A stretch of 64,000 bases of DNA from Sphingobium sp. BYY-5 (GCF_022758885.1 NZ_JALEBH010000001.1:1302001-1366000); one strand, 5' to 3'; counted from the stretch's first letter, positions 9,281 to 18,006 are shown. The notes: generated by a model not told the origin, from the sequence alone. Made by a program: numbers and translations.

Positions 9281-9763
9281 ATGGCTGATCCGCGCATCAT
9301 AGACATTCAGCTCGACCAGCGCACGATCCTGTGGCGCAACGCCGACGTCGAGCAGGAACGGCGCATCGCCATCTTCGACCTGCTGGAGGATAATCATTTC
9401 GCTCCCCAGCGTGACCATGACGACGGCTATGCCGGTCCCTACAAGGTGTTGCTGCGGGTCGAGGAAGGCCGGCTGGTGATCGAGATCAACCGGGAGGATG
9501 ACAGGCCGCTGGAGGCCATCATCCTGGGCCTGGGCCGTTTCCGCCGGCCGATCCGCGACTATTTCGCCATTTGCGACAGCTATTATCAGGCGATCAGCAA
9601 TGCATCGCCCCAGCAGATCGAAACGGTCGACATGGCCCGCCGCGCCATCCACAATGACGCGGCCGAACAGTTGATCGAACGGCTGGAGGGGAAGATCGCG
9701 GTCGATTTCGATACGGCGCGCCGACTTTTCACGCTCATCTGCGTGTTGCATATCAAGGGGTAA
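9281..9763 (+). CDS. UPF0262 family protein
   Basis: A 160-residue conserved alphaproteobacterial protein of unknown function. It starts MADPRIIDIQLD, with ERRIAIFDLLEDN near residue 26, IREDDRP-like INREDDRP in the middle, and the RPIRDYFAICDSYYQAI block that defines the family. There are no membrane segments. ATG at 9281 matches the usual family start. It is divergent from dnaB and is followed 13 bp later by the GH25-like gene, so it probably heads the run of genes through dcd. Confidence 0.88.
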   Translation: MADPRIIDIQLDQRTILWRNADVEQERRIAIFDLLEDNHFAPQRDHDDGYAGPYKVLLRVEEGRLVIEINREDDRPLEAIILGLGRFRRPIRDYFAICDSYYQAISNASPQQIETVDMARRAIHNDAAEQLIERLEGKIAVDFDTARRLFTLICVLHIKG

Positions 9764-9776
9764 GACGATCAGGGTT

Positions 9777-10460
9777 GTGACTTTGGGGGGCTTGCTGGTC
9801 CGCATCGGGGCGGGACTGGCGGTGGTCGTGGCGCTGGGCCTGGCGCTGTGGCTCTATGCCTGCGCCTGGGCGCCCAGCCGTGCGCAATATCCGGTACAGG
9901 GCGTCACCGTCAGCGCCGATACCGGCCTGGTCGAATGGGGTACGCTGGCGGCGCAGGGGACGGACTTCGCCTATGTCCGCGCCACTTATGGGACCAGCCA
10001 GCGCGATCCCGCCTTCGCCGCCAACTGGCGCGGCGTGCGCACGGCGGGGATGCGCTATGGCGCGCTGATCGAATTCAGCCTCTGCCGCCAGCCGAGCGAC
10101 CAGGCAACCGCCTTCATGACCACGGTGCCGCGCGACAATGCCGCGCTGCCGCCGGTGATCCGCCTGGCCTTCGACCCCGGTTGCAAGGTCCGGCCGGGGC
10201 GCGACCAGTTGCTGTCCGATCTCAACACGCTCGTCAACCTGATCGAAGGACATGCGGGGAAACCCGCGCTGCTCAACGTCAGCAAGGATTTCGACAAATC
10301 CTATGATGTCGGCTCCGGCGTCAACCGGACCTTGTGGCTGGACGGCAATTTCTTCCCGCCCGATTACGCCACGCGGCCATGGGTGATGTGGACAGCCAGC
10401 GACATGCGACATATCGACGGCGTCGACGGTCCGGTCCGATGGAATGTGGTGACGCCCTGA
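9777..10460 (+). CDS. Membrane-anchored GH25 (lysozyme-like) domain protein, catalytic residues absent
   Basis: 227 residues with a single N-terminal membrane helix (about residues 7-28), then a periplasmic domain with the GH25 order GVTVSADTGLVEWGTLAAQG, FAYVRATYG, WRGVRTAGMRYGALIEF and PWVMWTASD. In active GH25 muramidases the first strand carries Asp (GxDVS) and the fourth a DxE pair. Here these positions read GVTVS and VIRLAF, so the acid/base residues are missing. It likely binds peptidoglycan or has another role. Start is GTG at 9777. Its TGA overlaps the ATG of cdd. Confidence 0.75.
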   Translation: MTLGGLLVRIGAGLAVVVALGLALWLYACAWAPSRAQYPVQGVTVSADTGLVEWGTLAAQGTDFAYVRATYGTSQRDPAFAANWRGVRTAGMRYGALIEFSLCRQPSDQATAFMTTVPRDNAALPPVIRLAFDPGCKVRPGRDQLLSDLNTLVNLIEGHAGKPALLNVSKDFDKSYDVGSGVNRTLWLDGNFFPPDYATRPWVMWTASDMRHIDGVDGPVRWNVVTP

Positions 10461-10918
10461 TGTCTGAAAATGATCCAACCCAGCAACTGATCGCCGCCGC
10501 GCGCGGAGCGATGGCGAACGCCCATGCGCCCTATAGCCGCTTCGCCGTGGGCGCGGCGGTGCGCCTGACCGACGGCAGCATCGTCACCGGATGCAATTTC
10601 GAAAATGCCAGCTACGGCCTGTCGCTCTGCGCCGAAACCGTGGCGCTGGCGAGCGTCAACGCGCAGGGCCGCTTCGCCGACGTGGCGGAAATCGCCGTGG
10701 TCGGCGGCGCAATGGACGGGGTGCAGGAAGCGCTCGTCACCCCCTGCGGCCGGTGCCGCCAGATCATGAACGAGGCCGAACAGATGGCGGGCCGTACCCT
10801 CGCCATCTATTGCGCCACCCCCAGCGGCGATCGCTTGCTTGATCTGCGCGTCGCCGACCTCCTCCCCCATGCCTTCGGTCCGGCGGACCTGGGCATCGGC
10901 CCCACGAAAAAGAGCTGA
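10460..10918 (+). CDS. cdd: Cytidine deaminase
   Basis: 152 residues, homotetrameric type. It deaminates cytidine and deoxycytidine to uridine and deoxyuridine in pyrimidine salvage. Visible motifs are HAPYSRFAVGAA at the N-terminus, GCNFENASYG, the zinc/catalytic CAETVAL, and PCGRCRQ with the two further Cys zinc ligands. ATG at 10460 overlaps the preceding stop (TGATG), indicating translational coupling. dcd follows after six bases. Confidence 0.95.
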   Translation: MSENDPTQQLIAAARGAMANAHAPYSRFAVGAAVRLTDGSIVTGCNFENASYGLSLCAETVALASVNAQGRFADVAEIAVVGGAMDGVQEALVTPCGRCRQIMNEAEQMAGRTLAIYCATPSGDRLLDLRVADLLPHAFGPADLGIGPTKKS

Positions 10919-10924
10919 GACCCC

Positions 10925-11479
10925 ATGGCCATTCTTTCCGACAAGTGGATTCGCGAACAGGCACTTTCGACCGGCATGATCGAACCGTTCGTGGAAAGCC
11001 AGAAGCGCGAGGGTTGCATCAGCTACGGCCTGTCCTCCTACGGCTATGACGCGCGGGTGGCGGATGAATTCAAGATCTTCACCAATATCGACAGCGCGGT
11101 GGTGGATCCCAAGGATTTCAACGCCAACAGCTTCGTCGACCGCAAGACCGACTGCTGCATCATCCCGCCCAACAGCTTTGCGCTGGCCCGGACGGTCGAA
11201 TATTTCCGCGTGCCGCGCGACGTGCTGGTCATCTGCCTCGGCAAATCCACCTATGCGCGCTGTGGCATCATCGTCAATGTGACGCCGCTGGAGCCGGGCT
11301 GGGAGGGGCATGTGACGCTGGAATTTTCCAACACGACGCCGCTGCCCGCCAAAATCTACGCCAATGAAGGCGCGTGCCAGTTCCTGTTCCTCCAGGGCAA
11401 TGAGCCGTGCGAGGTCAGCTATGCCGACCGGGCGGGCAAATATATGGGCCAGCAGGGAGTGACTCTGCCCCGCCTGTGA
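10925..11479 (+). CDS. dcd: dCTP deaminase
   Basis: 184 residues starting [13 protein letters not shown]. It converts dCTP to dUTP for dTMP synthesis. The [20 protein letters not shown] block and [28 protein letters not shown] with the catalytic Glu are clear. Together with cdd six bases upstream it forms a pyrimidine deoxynucleotide module. A metallophosphatase gene follows 16 bp later on the same strand. Confidence 0.96.
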   Translation: MAILSDKWIREQALSTGMIEPFVESQKREGCISYGLSSYGYDARVADEFKIFTNIDSAVVDPKDFNANSFVDRKTDCCIIPPNSFALARTVEYFRVPRDVLVICLGKSTYARCGIIVNVTPLEPGWEGHVTLEFSNTTPLPAKIYANEGACQFLFLQGNEPCEVSYADRAGKYMGQQGVTLPRL

Positions 11480-11495
11480 TGCCAAACTGGTTAAT

Positions 11496-12266
11496 ATGAG
11501 CTTCTGGCGCATCCGAAAGCGGCCGGACATCCAGGCCGCCGGTCGTTCCTCCCCTGATCTGGGCGAGGATATACGCGTCTATGCGGTCGGCGATATCCAT
11601 GGGCGGCTGGACCTGCTGGAGCAATTGCTGCGGCTGATCGCCGACGACAGAGCGGTGCGGGAACCGATGCCCGCGCGCATCCTCTTCCTGGGCGACCTGG
11701 TGGATCGCGGCCCCTCCTCGCGCCAGGTGGTCGATCGGGTGATGGCGCTCGTGGGACAGGGGGATGCGCTCTGCCTCAAGGGCAATCATGAGGAATTGTT
11801 CGTCCATGCGGCCTGTGGTGATATGCGCGTCCTGCCAGTCTTCCGCCGGGTGGGCGGCGCGCAGACGCTGGAGAGCTACGGATTGGCGCCCCGCCTGTTT
11901 CACGCGATGAGGGATGAGGAGGCCAGCGAATGGATGCTGGCCCATATCCCGCGCAGCCATGTCGATTTCCTGGACATGCTGCCCGACAGTCTGGAGATGG
12001 GCGATTATCTGTTCGTCCATGCCGGCATCCGTCCCGGCGTGGCGATCGTCGATCAGGCCCCGGCCGACCTGCGCTGGATCAGGCGCGAATTTCTGGCCTA
12101 TGACCGCCCACATCCGAAGATGATCGTACACGGCCACAACATCGCCGTCGAAATCGACGAGCGCCCCAATCGCATCGGCATCGACACCGGCGCCTATATT
12201 TCGGGACGCCTGACTGCCATCGGCCTGGAGCGCACCGATCGCTGGTTCCTGCAGACCAGCATCTAA
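11496..12266 (+). CDS. Metallophosphoesterase, bacterial PPP-type serine/threonine phosphatase
   Basis: 256 residues with the calcineurin-like metal-binding signature in order: GDIHGRLD near residue 34, GDLVDRGP near residue 68 and GNHEE near residue 97, then a C-terminal VHGHN. This is the layout of single-domain PPP phosphatases (PrpA/PrpB or ApaH-related) that use two metal ions. Whether it acts on phosphoproteins or dinucleoside polyphosphates cannot be decided. It is 16 bp after dcd and may be the last gene of that operon. Confidence 0.88.
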   Translation: MSFWRIRKRPDIQAAGRSSPDLGEDIRVYAVGDIHGRLDLLEQLLRLIADDRAVREPMPARILFLGDLVDRGPSSRQVVDRVMALVGQGDALCLKGNHEELFVHAACGDMRVLPVFRRVGGAQTLESYGLAPRLFHAMRDEEASEWMLAHIPRSHVDFLDMLPDSLEMGDYLFVHAGIRPGVAIVDQAPADLRWIRREFLAYDRPHPKMIVHGHNIAVEIDERPNRIGIDTGAYISGRLTAIGLERTDRWFLQTSI

Positions 12267-12444
12267 TTTTTGCGCCGCAGCATAATATAGCGCCGCCGCC
12301 AAATGAGACGCGCCCTGCACTTCTCATAGCCTTATCAGTAACATTTTATGTCGTAGCACTGTCATCTGCGGTAGCGGAATGACGAGATAGCTTCGTTGCA
12401 GGCAATAGAGTGACATAAAGGTCGCCACATCAGGGGAACGGACA

Positions 12445-15273
12445 ATGGATATTCGTCATGCCATGGCGGGGGCCGCCCTCGCCATATGCCTTGTTTCGCC
12501 TACTCAACTTCTCGCAGCCGCAACAACAGACGCGACATTGGTCCAGCGGCACAAGTTCGACATCCATATCCAGCCGCTGAGCGGCGCGCTGCGACAGCTT
12601 TCCGCGCAGTCGGGCGTGCGCATCCTCTTTCCCTATGATGAGGTTGCGGCCATCCGCAGCCGCCATGTGCAAGGCTGGATGTCCACGAAGGAGGCGCTGG
12701 CGCGCCTGCTGGCGGGAACCAACCTCTCCTCCGCCCCCGCCGGCGCCGGCGTGATCGCGCTGGCTTCCCCCGCCAATCGCAGCATTGCGCGCCGCAGCCC
12801 GCTGGCCCTGCAATATGCCCAGGCGAACATTGCGGGCGCCGAAACGCTGACCATGGCCCCTGCCCCGGAGCCGGTCGAGGATTCCACGCCGATCATCGTC
12901 ACCGGCACCCGCACCACCACCCGCACCGTCGCCGAAAGCCTGGCGCCGATCGACGTGCTGGGCGCCAAGGATCTGGAAACCAGCGGCAAGCAGTCGGTGC
13001 GCGACCTGCTCGGCACGCTGGTCCCGTCGATCAACGTGTCGAACAACGGCGCGGGCGCGAGCTGGGCAGTGCGCACCCTGTCGCTGCGTGGCCTTGGCGG
13101 CGACCAGTTGCTGGTGCTGGTCAACGGCAAGCGGCGGCACAACACGGCCACCCTCTTCATCAACGGATCGGTCCAGAACGGCCAGTCGCCGCCGGACCTG
13201 GACCTGATCCCCGGCAACGCCATCCAGCGGATCGAGGTGCTGCGCGACGGCGCGTCGGCGCAATATGGGTCCGACGCGATCGCCGGCGTGGTCAACGTCA
13301 TCCTGAAGAACGACACGTCCGGCGGCGCGGCGCTGACCATGGGAAGCACCGCCGACAATGGCGGCTGGCAGGGCCGGTGGCAGGTCGACAAGGGATTTTC
13401 GATCGGCCCGGACGGCGGCTATATCCACCTGTCGGCCGACGGCGCGCTACAGGATAATACGATCACCAAGAGCAGCCCGATCACCGGGCAATTCTACCCC
13501 ACAGGCGACCCGCGCAACGCCGATCCCGACCGCATCCGCGCCAAATATGGCCAGCCGCAGGTGATCGGCGGCAATGTCGGCTATGACGCCATGATCCCGG
13601 TGGGCGACGCGCTGGAACTCTACAGCTTCGGCACCTATTCCAAGCGCCATGCCGCCGGCTGGCTGACCTACCGCACGCCCGCCGCGCTCAACAATATCTA
13701 CGAACTTTATCCGGAGGGCTATATCCCGCGCATCCACGTCTATGACGAGGATTTCCAGGTCGCGGGCGGCCTGCGCGGCGAAGTGGGCGGCGGAGTCCAT
13801 TTCGACTTATCCACAACTTATGCACAGGATGCGGTCAAATATTCGCAGACCACTTCGCTCAACCCGTCCATGGGCACGGCCAGCCCGACGCGCTTCTACC
13901 TGGGCAAGATCCGCTTCGACGAATGGACCAGCAATCTGGACCTGAGCAAGGAGCTCGACGTCGGACTGGCCGGACCGCTCGCGCTGGCGGTGGGCGCAGA
14001 ATATAAGAAGAACTGGTTCCTGATCGGCCAGGGCGACCCGGAATCCTATATCGACGGCCGCTATCGATCGCCCGCCGGCACATGGTTGGCAGGCCAGGTT
14101 CGCACCGGCGTCGGATCGCAGGGCGTCACCGGCTTCCTGCCCGAAGGATCGGGCGAATGGAGCCGCGACAATTGGAGCGCCTACGTCAACCTGGAAGGCA
14201 AGATCGTCGAGGGCCTGGAATTCGGCCTGGCCGGGCGGCATGAGGATTATTCGGATTTCGGCACCACCGACACCGGCAAGGCGTCGATCCGCATCGAACC
14301 GACGCGGGGCTTCGCCATTCGCGGCACCGCCAGCACCGGTTTCCGCGCGCCCACGCTGCAACAGCAGCATTATGCGTCGTCCTCCACGATCAACGTGCCG
14401 GTGAACGGCGTCAACCAGTTGCTGCCGGTGCAAGCGTTGCCGGTGGACGGCATCGCCGCCCGCGCGCTGGGGGCTGTGTCGCTCAAGCCGGAAAAATCCA
14501 CCAACTTCTCGGCCGGTATCGTCCTCACGCCCGCGCCGAACCTGAACCTCACGGTCGACGCCTATCAGATCAAGATCAGGGACCGCATCCTGCTGAGCGA
14601 GACGCTGAGCGGCACCGTGGTCATGAACGCGCTGGCCGCAGCGGGCATTCAGGGCGTTGCGGGCGGCCTCATCTTCTCCAACGCCGCCGACACGCGCACG
14701 CGCGGCCTGGACATCGTCAGCACCTATCGCGCGGGGCTGGGCGGCATGGGGACAGCGACGTTCAGCCTGTCAGCCAACTTCAACAAGACCATCTTCACCC
14801 ATATCGACCCGGTGCCAAGCGTGATCGCCGCATCAGGCCTAGCGCTGATCGGTCGCGCCAAGATCGGCGATCTGTCGGAAGGCACGCCGCGCAACAAGTT
14901 CATCGCCAACATCCTGTGGGAAAAGGATGATTTCAACCTGAACCTGCGCGCCACCCGCTTCGGCAAGATTACCCAACGGGCCAGCGCCCGCGTCTATCAC
15001 ACCAGCGACTATGCCGCCTGCACCGCCGGCAGCGCGGGCTGCACGCTCGACTATGTGGACGAGGTGCTGAACCCCAAGACGATCCTCGACCTGGAAGTCG
15101 GTTACAAGCTGGCCAAGGGCGTCAAGCTCTCGGTCGGCGCGAACAACCTACTCAACACCTATCCCAACAAGCTGAAACCGGTGAACCGCACCGCAGGCAG
15201 CCTCTACAACGCCTATGCCCCCTACGGCATCAGCGGCGGCTTCTATTATGGCCGGTTCAACCTGGAATTTTAA
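12445..15273 (+). CDS. TonB-dependent receptor with N-terminal STN signalling domain
   Basis: 942 residues. After the signal peptide (residues about 1-28, ending LLAAA) there is an STN domain (FDIHIQPLSGALRQLSAQSG to about residue 110). It is followed by a linker with a TonB-box-like IIVTGTR, the plug (VRTLSLRGLGGDQLLVLVNG, NAIQRIEVLRDGASAQYGSDAIAGVVNVI) and a 22-strand outer-membrane barrel ending in Phe. It imports an unidentified substrate. STN domains contact anti-sigma factors, and a membrane anti-sigma/ECF pair lies immediately downstream on the other strand. Two DnaA-box-like 9-mers lie inside the gene at 13807-13827. Confidence 0.93.
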   Translation: MDIRHAMAGAALAICLVSPTQLLAAATTDATLVQRHKFDIHIQPLSGALRQLSAQSGVRILFPYDEVAAIRSRHVQGWMSTKEALARLLAGTNLSSAPAGAGVIALASPANRSIARRSPLALQYAQANIAGAETLTMAPAPEPVEDSTPIIVTGTRTTTRTVAESLAPIDVLGAKDLETSGKQSVRDLLGTLVPSINVSNNGAGASWAVRTLSLRGLGGDQLLVLVNGKRRHNTATLFINGSVQNGQSPPDLDLIPGNAIQRIEVLRDGASAQYGSDAIAGVVNVILKNDTSGGAALTMGSTADNGGWQGRWQVDKGFSIGPDGGYIHLSADGALQDNTITKSSPITGQFYPTGDPRNADPDRIRAKYGQPQVIGGNVGYDAMIPVGDALELYSFGTYSKRHAAGWLTYRTPAALNNIYELYPEGYIPRIHVYDEDFQVAGGLRGEVGGGVHFDLSTTYAQDAVKYSQTTSLNPSMGTASPTRFYLGKIRFDEWTSNLDLSKELDVGLAGPLALAVGAEYKKNWFLIGQGDPESYIDGRYRSPAGTWLAGQVRTGVGSQGVTGFLPEGSGEWSRDNWSAYVNLEGKIVEGLEFGLAGRHEDYSDFGTTDTGKASIRIEPTRGFAIRGTASTGFRAPTLQQQHYASSSTINVPVNGVNQLLPVQALPVDGIAARALGAVSLKPEKSTNFSAGIVLTPAPNLNLTVDAYQIKIRDRILLSETLSGTVVMNALAAAGIQGVAGGLIFSNAADTRTRGLDIVSTYRAGLGGMGTATFSLSANFNKTIFTHIDPVPSVIAASGLALIGRAKIGDLSEGTPRNKFIANILWEKDDFNLNLRATRFGKITQRASARVYHTSDYAACTAGSAGCTLDYVDEVLNPKTILDLEVGYKLAKGVKLSVGANNLLNTYPNKLKPVNRTAGSLYNAYAPYGISGGFYYGRFNLEF

Positions 15274-15295
15274 GGGACTGATCCAGGGACGCCCC

Positions 15296-15366
15296 CGTTC
15301 GTTTCGAGTGAAGTCGAGAAATATTGAGCGCCATATCAGTGCTTCTCGACTTCGCTCGATGCGAAC
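15296..15366. repeat. Palindromic repeat, family P (TCGAGNNAAGTCGAG type), copy 1
   Basis: GTTCGTTTCGAGTGAAGTCG at the left pairs with CGACTTCGCTCGATGCGAAC at the right around a 25-bp loop. It sits between the convergent receptor and anti-sigma genes and would form a strong hairpin in either transcript. Related copies lie at 44496 and 62943. Confidence 0.75.
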
Positions 15367-15392
15367 ATATGTTTGATATCTACTCCCTCAGC

Positions 15393-16082
15393 TCAACGCC
15401 ACCCCGCAGCCTGCGCCGCCTTTTCCCCGGCGGCGTCTACCGGTGCACCGTCGATCAGCGTATCCACCGTCGCCATCACCCGCGCATCCGCCGATGATGC
15501 CTGCCGATAGTCCGTGCTTTGTCCGGCGCCGGGCAAAGCCTGCTGCACCTGCCAGCTTTCGCCATCGCGGCAGGCGACGCCCGCGACCATACCCTCAAAG
15601 CTGCGGCACCAGCCGCCGCCCTTGCGCCTGAAACTCAAACCCATGCGGATCGGCGCGCCGTCCTGTGCCGAGGCCAGTTGGCTATCGAGCGCGTCGGCGA
15701 GCGCACCTCGCGCCACCATGACGCCATCGTGCATCCCGATCAGCCCGGCTTCACCGCCCGACATGCGCCCGATGCCAAGGCCCAATACCAGGCTGGCCGC
15801 GACCGCGCCGCCCATCGCCCAGTTCCGCCAGCGCGCAACCGGCCGAACCATCGGCGTCACCTTCGCGCTGTCCTCCAGCAGCGCGCGCAGCCGTTCCGGC
15901 ACAGGCTCTTCCGCCACCGGGCCATAATGGCCGGACAGGCGCGCGCGCAGCCGCCGGTGCGCCTCCACCCGTGTGGCAAGCGCCGGATCGTCCGCCACGG
16001 CTCGCTCAACGCGGCGACGGTTCACCTCGTCCAGTTCGCCGTCGACCAGCGCGATCAGCATCGCTTCATCGATCCCGCTCAT
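15393..16082 (-). CDS. Membrane-anchored anti-sigma factor
   Basis: 229 residues. The short N-terminal cytoplasmic domain (IDEAMLIALVDGELDEVNRRRVE, residues about 4-55) resembles the sigma-binding helices of anti-sigma factors but lacks the zinc-binding HxxxCxxC motif. One transmembrane helix lies around residues 88-108 (MGGAVAASLVLGLGIG), and the remaining 120 residues are periplasmic. It overlaps the upstream ECF sigma gene by four bases (ATGA), the usual sign of a sigma/anti-sigma pair. Confidence 0.83.
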   Translation of the reverse strand: MSGIDEAMLIALVDGELDEVNRRRVERAVADDPALATRVEAHRRLRARLSGHYGPVAEEPVPERLRALLEDSAKVTPMVRPVARWRNWAMGGAVAASLVLGLGIGRMSGGEAGLIGMHDGVMVARGALADALDSQLASAQDGAPIRMGLSFRRKGGGWCRSFEGMVAGVACRDGESWQVQQALPGAGQSTDYRQASSADARVMATVDTLIDGAPVDAAGEKAAQAAGWR

Positions 16083-16567
16083 GCCGCTTCTCCCATCATT
16101 TCGATCAGCGCGCCGCGCCCGCGCACCAGCCGTGACGTCAATGTCCCCATCGGTATGCCCAACGCCTCCGCCGCTTCCTTGTAGGACAGCCCCTCTACCA
16201 GAACGAGCGCGATCGCTTCACGCTGTTCCAGGGGCAGGGCCTGCATCGCCTGGTCGACATCGGACAGAGCGATATGCGCCTCCATATCGCGATCGCCGGC
16301 ATATCCCACGGTCGCTCCCGCCTCTTCCGGCGCGAAAGTCTTCCCCGCGCGTTGCCGCGCGCGTGCCTCGTCGATCCAAAGGTTGCGCATGATCCGGTAC
16401 ATCCAACTGTCCAGACGGGTGCCCGCTTGCCACTGGTCGCGTGCCTTGAGCGCCCGTTCCACCGCCGCCTGGCACAGATCGTCGCCATCGGCGCGATCCC
16501 GCGACAGGCTGGCGGCGAAACGCCGCAGCCGGGGCAGGATCGCCAGTAGGTCGCGCTCGAACGACAT
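16079..16567 (-). CDS. ECF-type RNA polymerase sigma factor
   Basis: 162 residues with region 2 (ADGDDLCQAAVERAL, SWMYRIMRNLWIDEARARQR) and region 4 (ALPLEQREAIALVLVEGLSYKEAAEALGIPMGTLTSRLVRGR), and no region 1 or 3. This is the minimal ECF form. ATG at 16567 is chosen because GGAG lies six bases upstream; an in-frame ATG at 16603 is the alternative. It is translationally coupled to the anti-sigma gene. A perfect 11-bp palindrome upstream is a likely self-recognised promoter. Confidence 0.9.
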   Translation of the reverse strand: MSFERDLLAILPRLRRFAASLSRDRADGDDLCQAAVERALKARDQWQAGTRLDSWMYRIMRNLWIDEARARQRAGKTFAPEEAGATVGYAGDRDMEAHIALSDVDQAMQALPLEQREAIALVLVEGLSYKEAAEALGIPMGTLTSRLVRGRGALIEMMGEAA

Positions 16568-16589
16568 CAGGTCTCCGTCTCTTGTTCCA

Positions 16590-16623
16590 GGGATGAAACG
16601 CATCGGCCCGGCCGTTTCATCCC
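16590..16623. promoter_or_regulatory. Palindromic divergent ECF promoter
   Basis: GGGATGAAACG (16590-16600) and its exact inverse CGTTTCATCCC (16613-16623) flank a 12-bp spacer between the ECF sigma gene and the divergent protease gene. Because of the palindrome, each strand reads GGGATGAAA followed 23 bases later by CGTTTC, which looks like a -35/-10 pair for an ECF sigma. The same pair with the same 23-base step occurs at 17941 before the Gly-rich gene. Confidence 0.6.
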
Positions 16624-16696
16624 TGACGAAGAGAAGACAGATGGAAATTTTTTCGCAATGGATCATCTTGCAGGCGAAAGGACCGGTGAGACGGAA

Positions 16697-17908
16697 ATGA
16701 AGCTGACGCGCCCCTGGATGATCGCCGGGCTGATCCTGATCGCACCGGGCGCGCAGGCACAGTTGCTGCCCCAGGTCGGCCAGGTCGTGCCCGATCTGCT
16801 CGACCGGGTGGAAGGCGCGATCGACGCGACCGGGCTGGATCGCTTGTCCCCCACCCGCCTGGCCGACCGGCTGGCGGCGGCGCGCGCCACGCGCATCACC
16901 GACCTGCTGCGCCAACATGGCGACCGGATCGAACTGGACGACCGGCGCGAACCCGCCCGGCGCGGCCTCATCCTGCTGACCGGCGCGGATGCCGCCACGC
17001 TGACTATGTTACGCGCCGCCGGTTATGGCGTGGCAGGCGAGATGGTCGAGGGGCTGGACCTGGTCATAACACGGCTCACCCCGCCCAAAGGCCGCAACCT
17101 GGCCAGGGCGCTGCGCGAGGTGCGCAGGATCGCCCCGCACGCGCAGGCGAGCGCGGACAATCTGTATTTCCCAAGTGGGCCGACGCTGGCGCTTTCCGCA
17201 AGCGCATTGGCCGATGGCCGGATCGAAGGACGCGCGGCCGGCCTGATCGACGGTGGCGTGGCGCGCCATCCTTCGCTTACCGGCCCGGTCGGACAGCGCG
17301 GTTTTGCCGATGGCGCGCCCCGCGCCAGCGCCCATGGCACCGCCGTCGCCTCGCTCATCAGCGGCGACGGCATGGTTCGGGGCGCGGCGCCGGGCACGCC
17401 GCTGCTGGTCGCCGATGTCTATGGCAATGATCCGGCGGGCGGCAGCGCCTTCGCGATCGTGCGCGCGCTGGGCTGGATGGCGGCGCGCGGGGTGCGCGTA
17501 GTGACGATCAGTCTGGTCGGCCCGGCCAATCCGCTGCTGGACGGCGCGATCCGTCTGGCGCGGGACAAGGGCGTCATGCTGGTTGCAGCGGTGGGCAATG
17601 ACGGTCCCGCCGCCCCACCCGCCTATCCCGCCTCCTATCCCGACGTCGTCGCCGTCACCGGCGTGGATGGTCGTGGCCGCCTTCTCCCCGAAGCCGGGCG
17701 CGCGCTCCACGTCGATTTCGCCGCGCCGGGCGCGGACATGCAGGCCGCAACCATGACCGGCGGCAAGGGCGCGGTGCGCGGCACCAGCTTCGCCGCCCCG
17801 CTGGTCGCCGGCCGCCTCTTCATGCGCGGCAGCCTGGACGCCCTGCGCACCGAAGCGGCAAAAGGAAAACCGCCGCTCATCTGCAAAGATTGCAGAAATA
17901 ATGAATGA
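16697..17908 (+). CDS. Secreted subtilisin-like (S8) serine peptidase
   Basis: 403 residues. The N-terminal signal peptide (residues 1-21, ending GAQAQ) is followed by a pro-region to about residue 175. The catalytic domain has its triad in S8 order: Asp in GLIDGGVARHP, His in AHGTAVASLISG and Ser in RGTSFAAPLVAG, with the oxyanion Asn in AAVGNDGP. It is exported and lies divergent from the ECF sigma gene, sharing its palindromic promoter. It is probably an output of that envelope-stress circuit, or the protease acting on its anti-sigma. The C-terminus ends in a CKDC pair. Confidence 0.88.
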   Translation: MKLTRPWMIAGLILIAPGAQAQLLPQVGQVVPDLLDRVEGAIDATGLDRLSPTRLADRLAAARATRITDLLRQHGDRIELDDRREPARRGLILLTGADAATLTMLRAAGYGVAGEMVEGLDLVITRLTPPKGRNLARALREVRRIAPHAQASADNLYFPSGPTLALSASALADGRIEGRAAGLIDGGVARHPSLTGPVGQRGFADGAPRASAHGTAVASLISGDGMVRGAAPGTPLLVADVYGNDPAGGSAFAIVRALGWMAARGVRVVTISLVGPANPLLDGAIRLARDKGVMLVAAVGNDGPAAPPAYPASYPDVVAVTGVDGRGRLLPEAGRALHVDFAAPGADMQAATMTGGKGAVRGTSFAAPLVAGRLFMRGSLDALRTEAAKGKPPLICKDCRNNE

Positions 17909-17940
17909 GTTTCAATACCTTGTAAAATTTTTTTACCTTC

Positions 17941-17968
17941 GGGATGAAAGCTCCACCTCCTTCCGTTC
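17941..17968 (+). promoter_or_regulatory. Probable ECF promoter of the Gly-rich protein gene
   Basis: GGGATGAAA at 17941 is followed 23 bases later by CGTTC at 17964, reproducing the motif and spacing of the palindromic promoter at 16590. The start codon of the next gene is 39 bp after the putative -10 element, a normal leader length. Confidence 0.5.
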
Positions 17969-18006
17969 TCCTTGCATCGCATCGACACGCATCAAGGAGA
18001 CACGCG

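Noticed and set aside
9777-10460. Active muramidase or phage endolysin
   Set aside because: Catalytic acidic residues of GH25 are replaced, the protein is membrane-anchored, and no phage genes are nearby.
13807-13827. Replication origin signal from adjacent DnaA boxes
   Set aside because: Only two boxes, inside a coding gene, with no AT-rich unwinding region and no origin-linked genes nearby.
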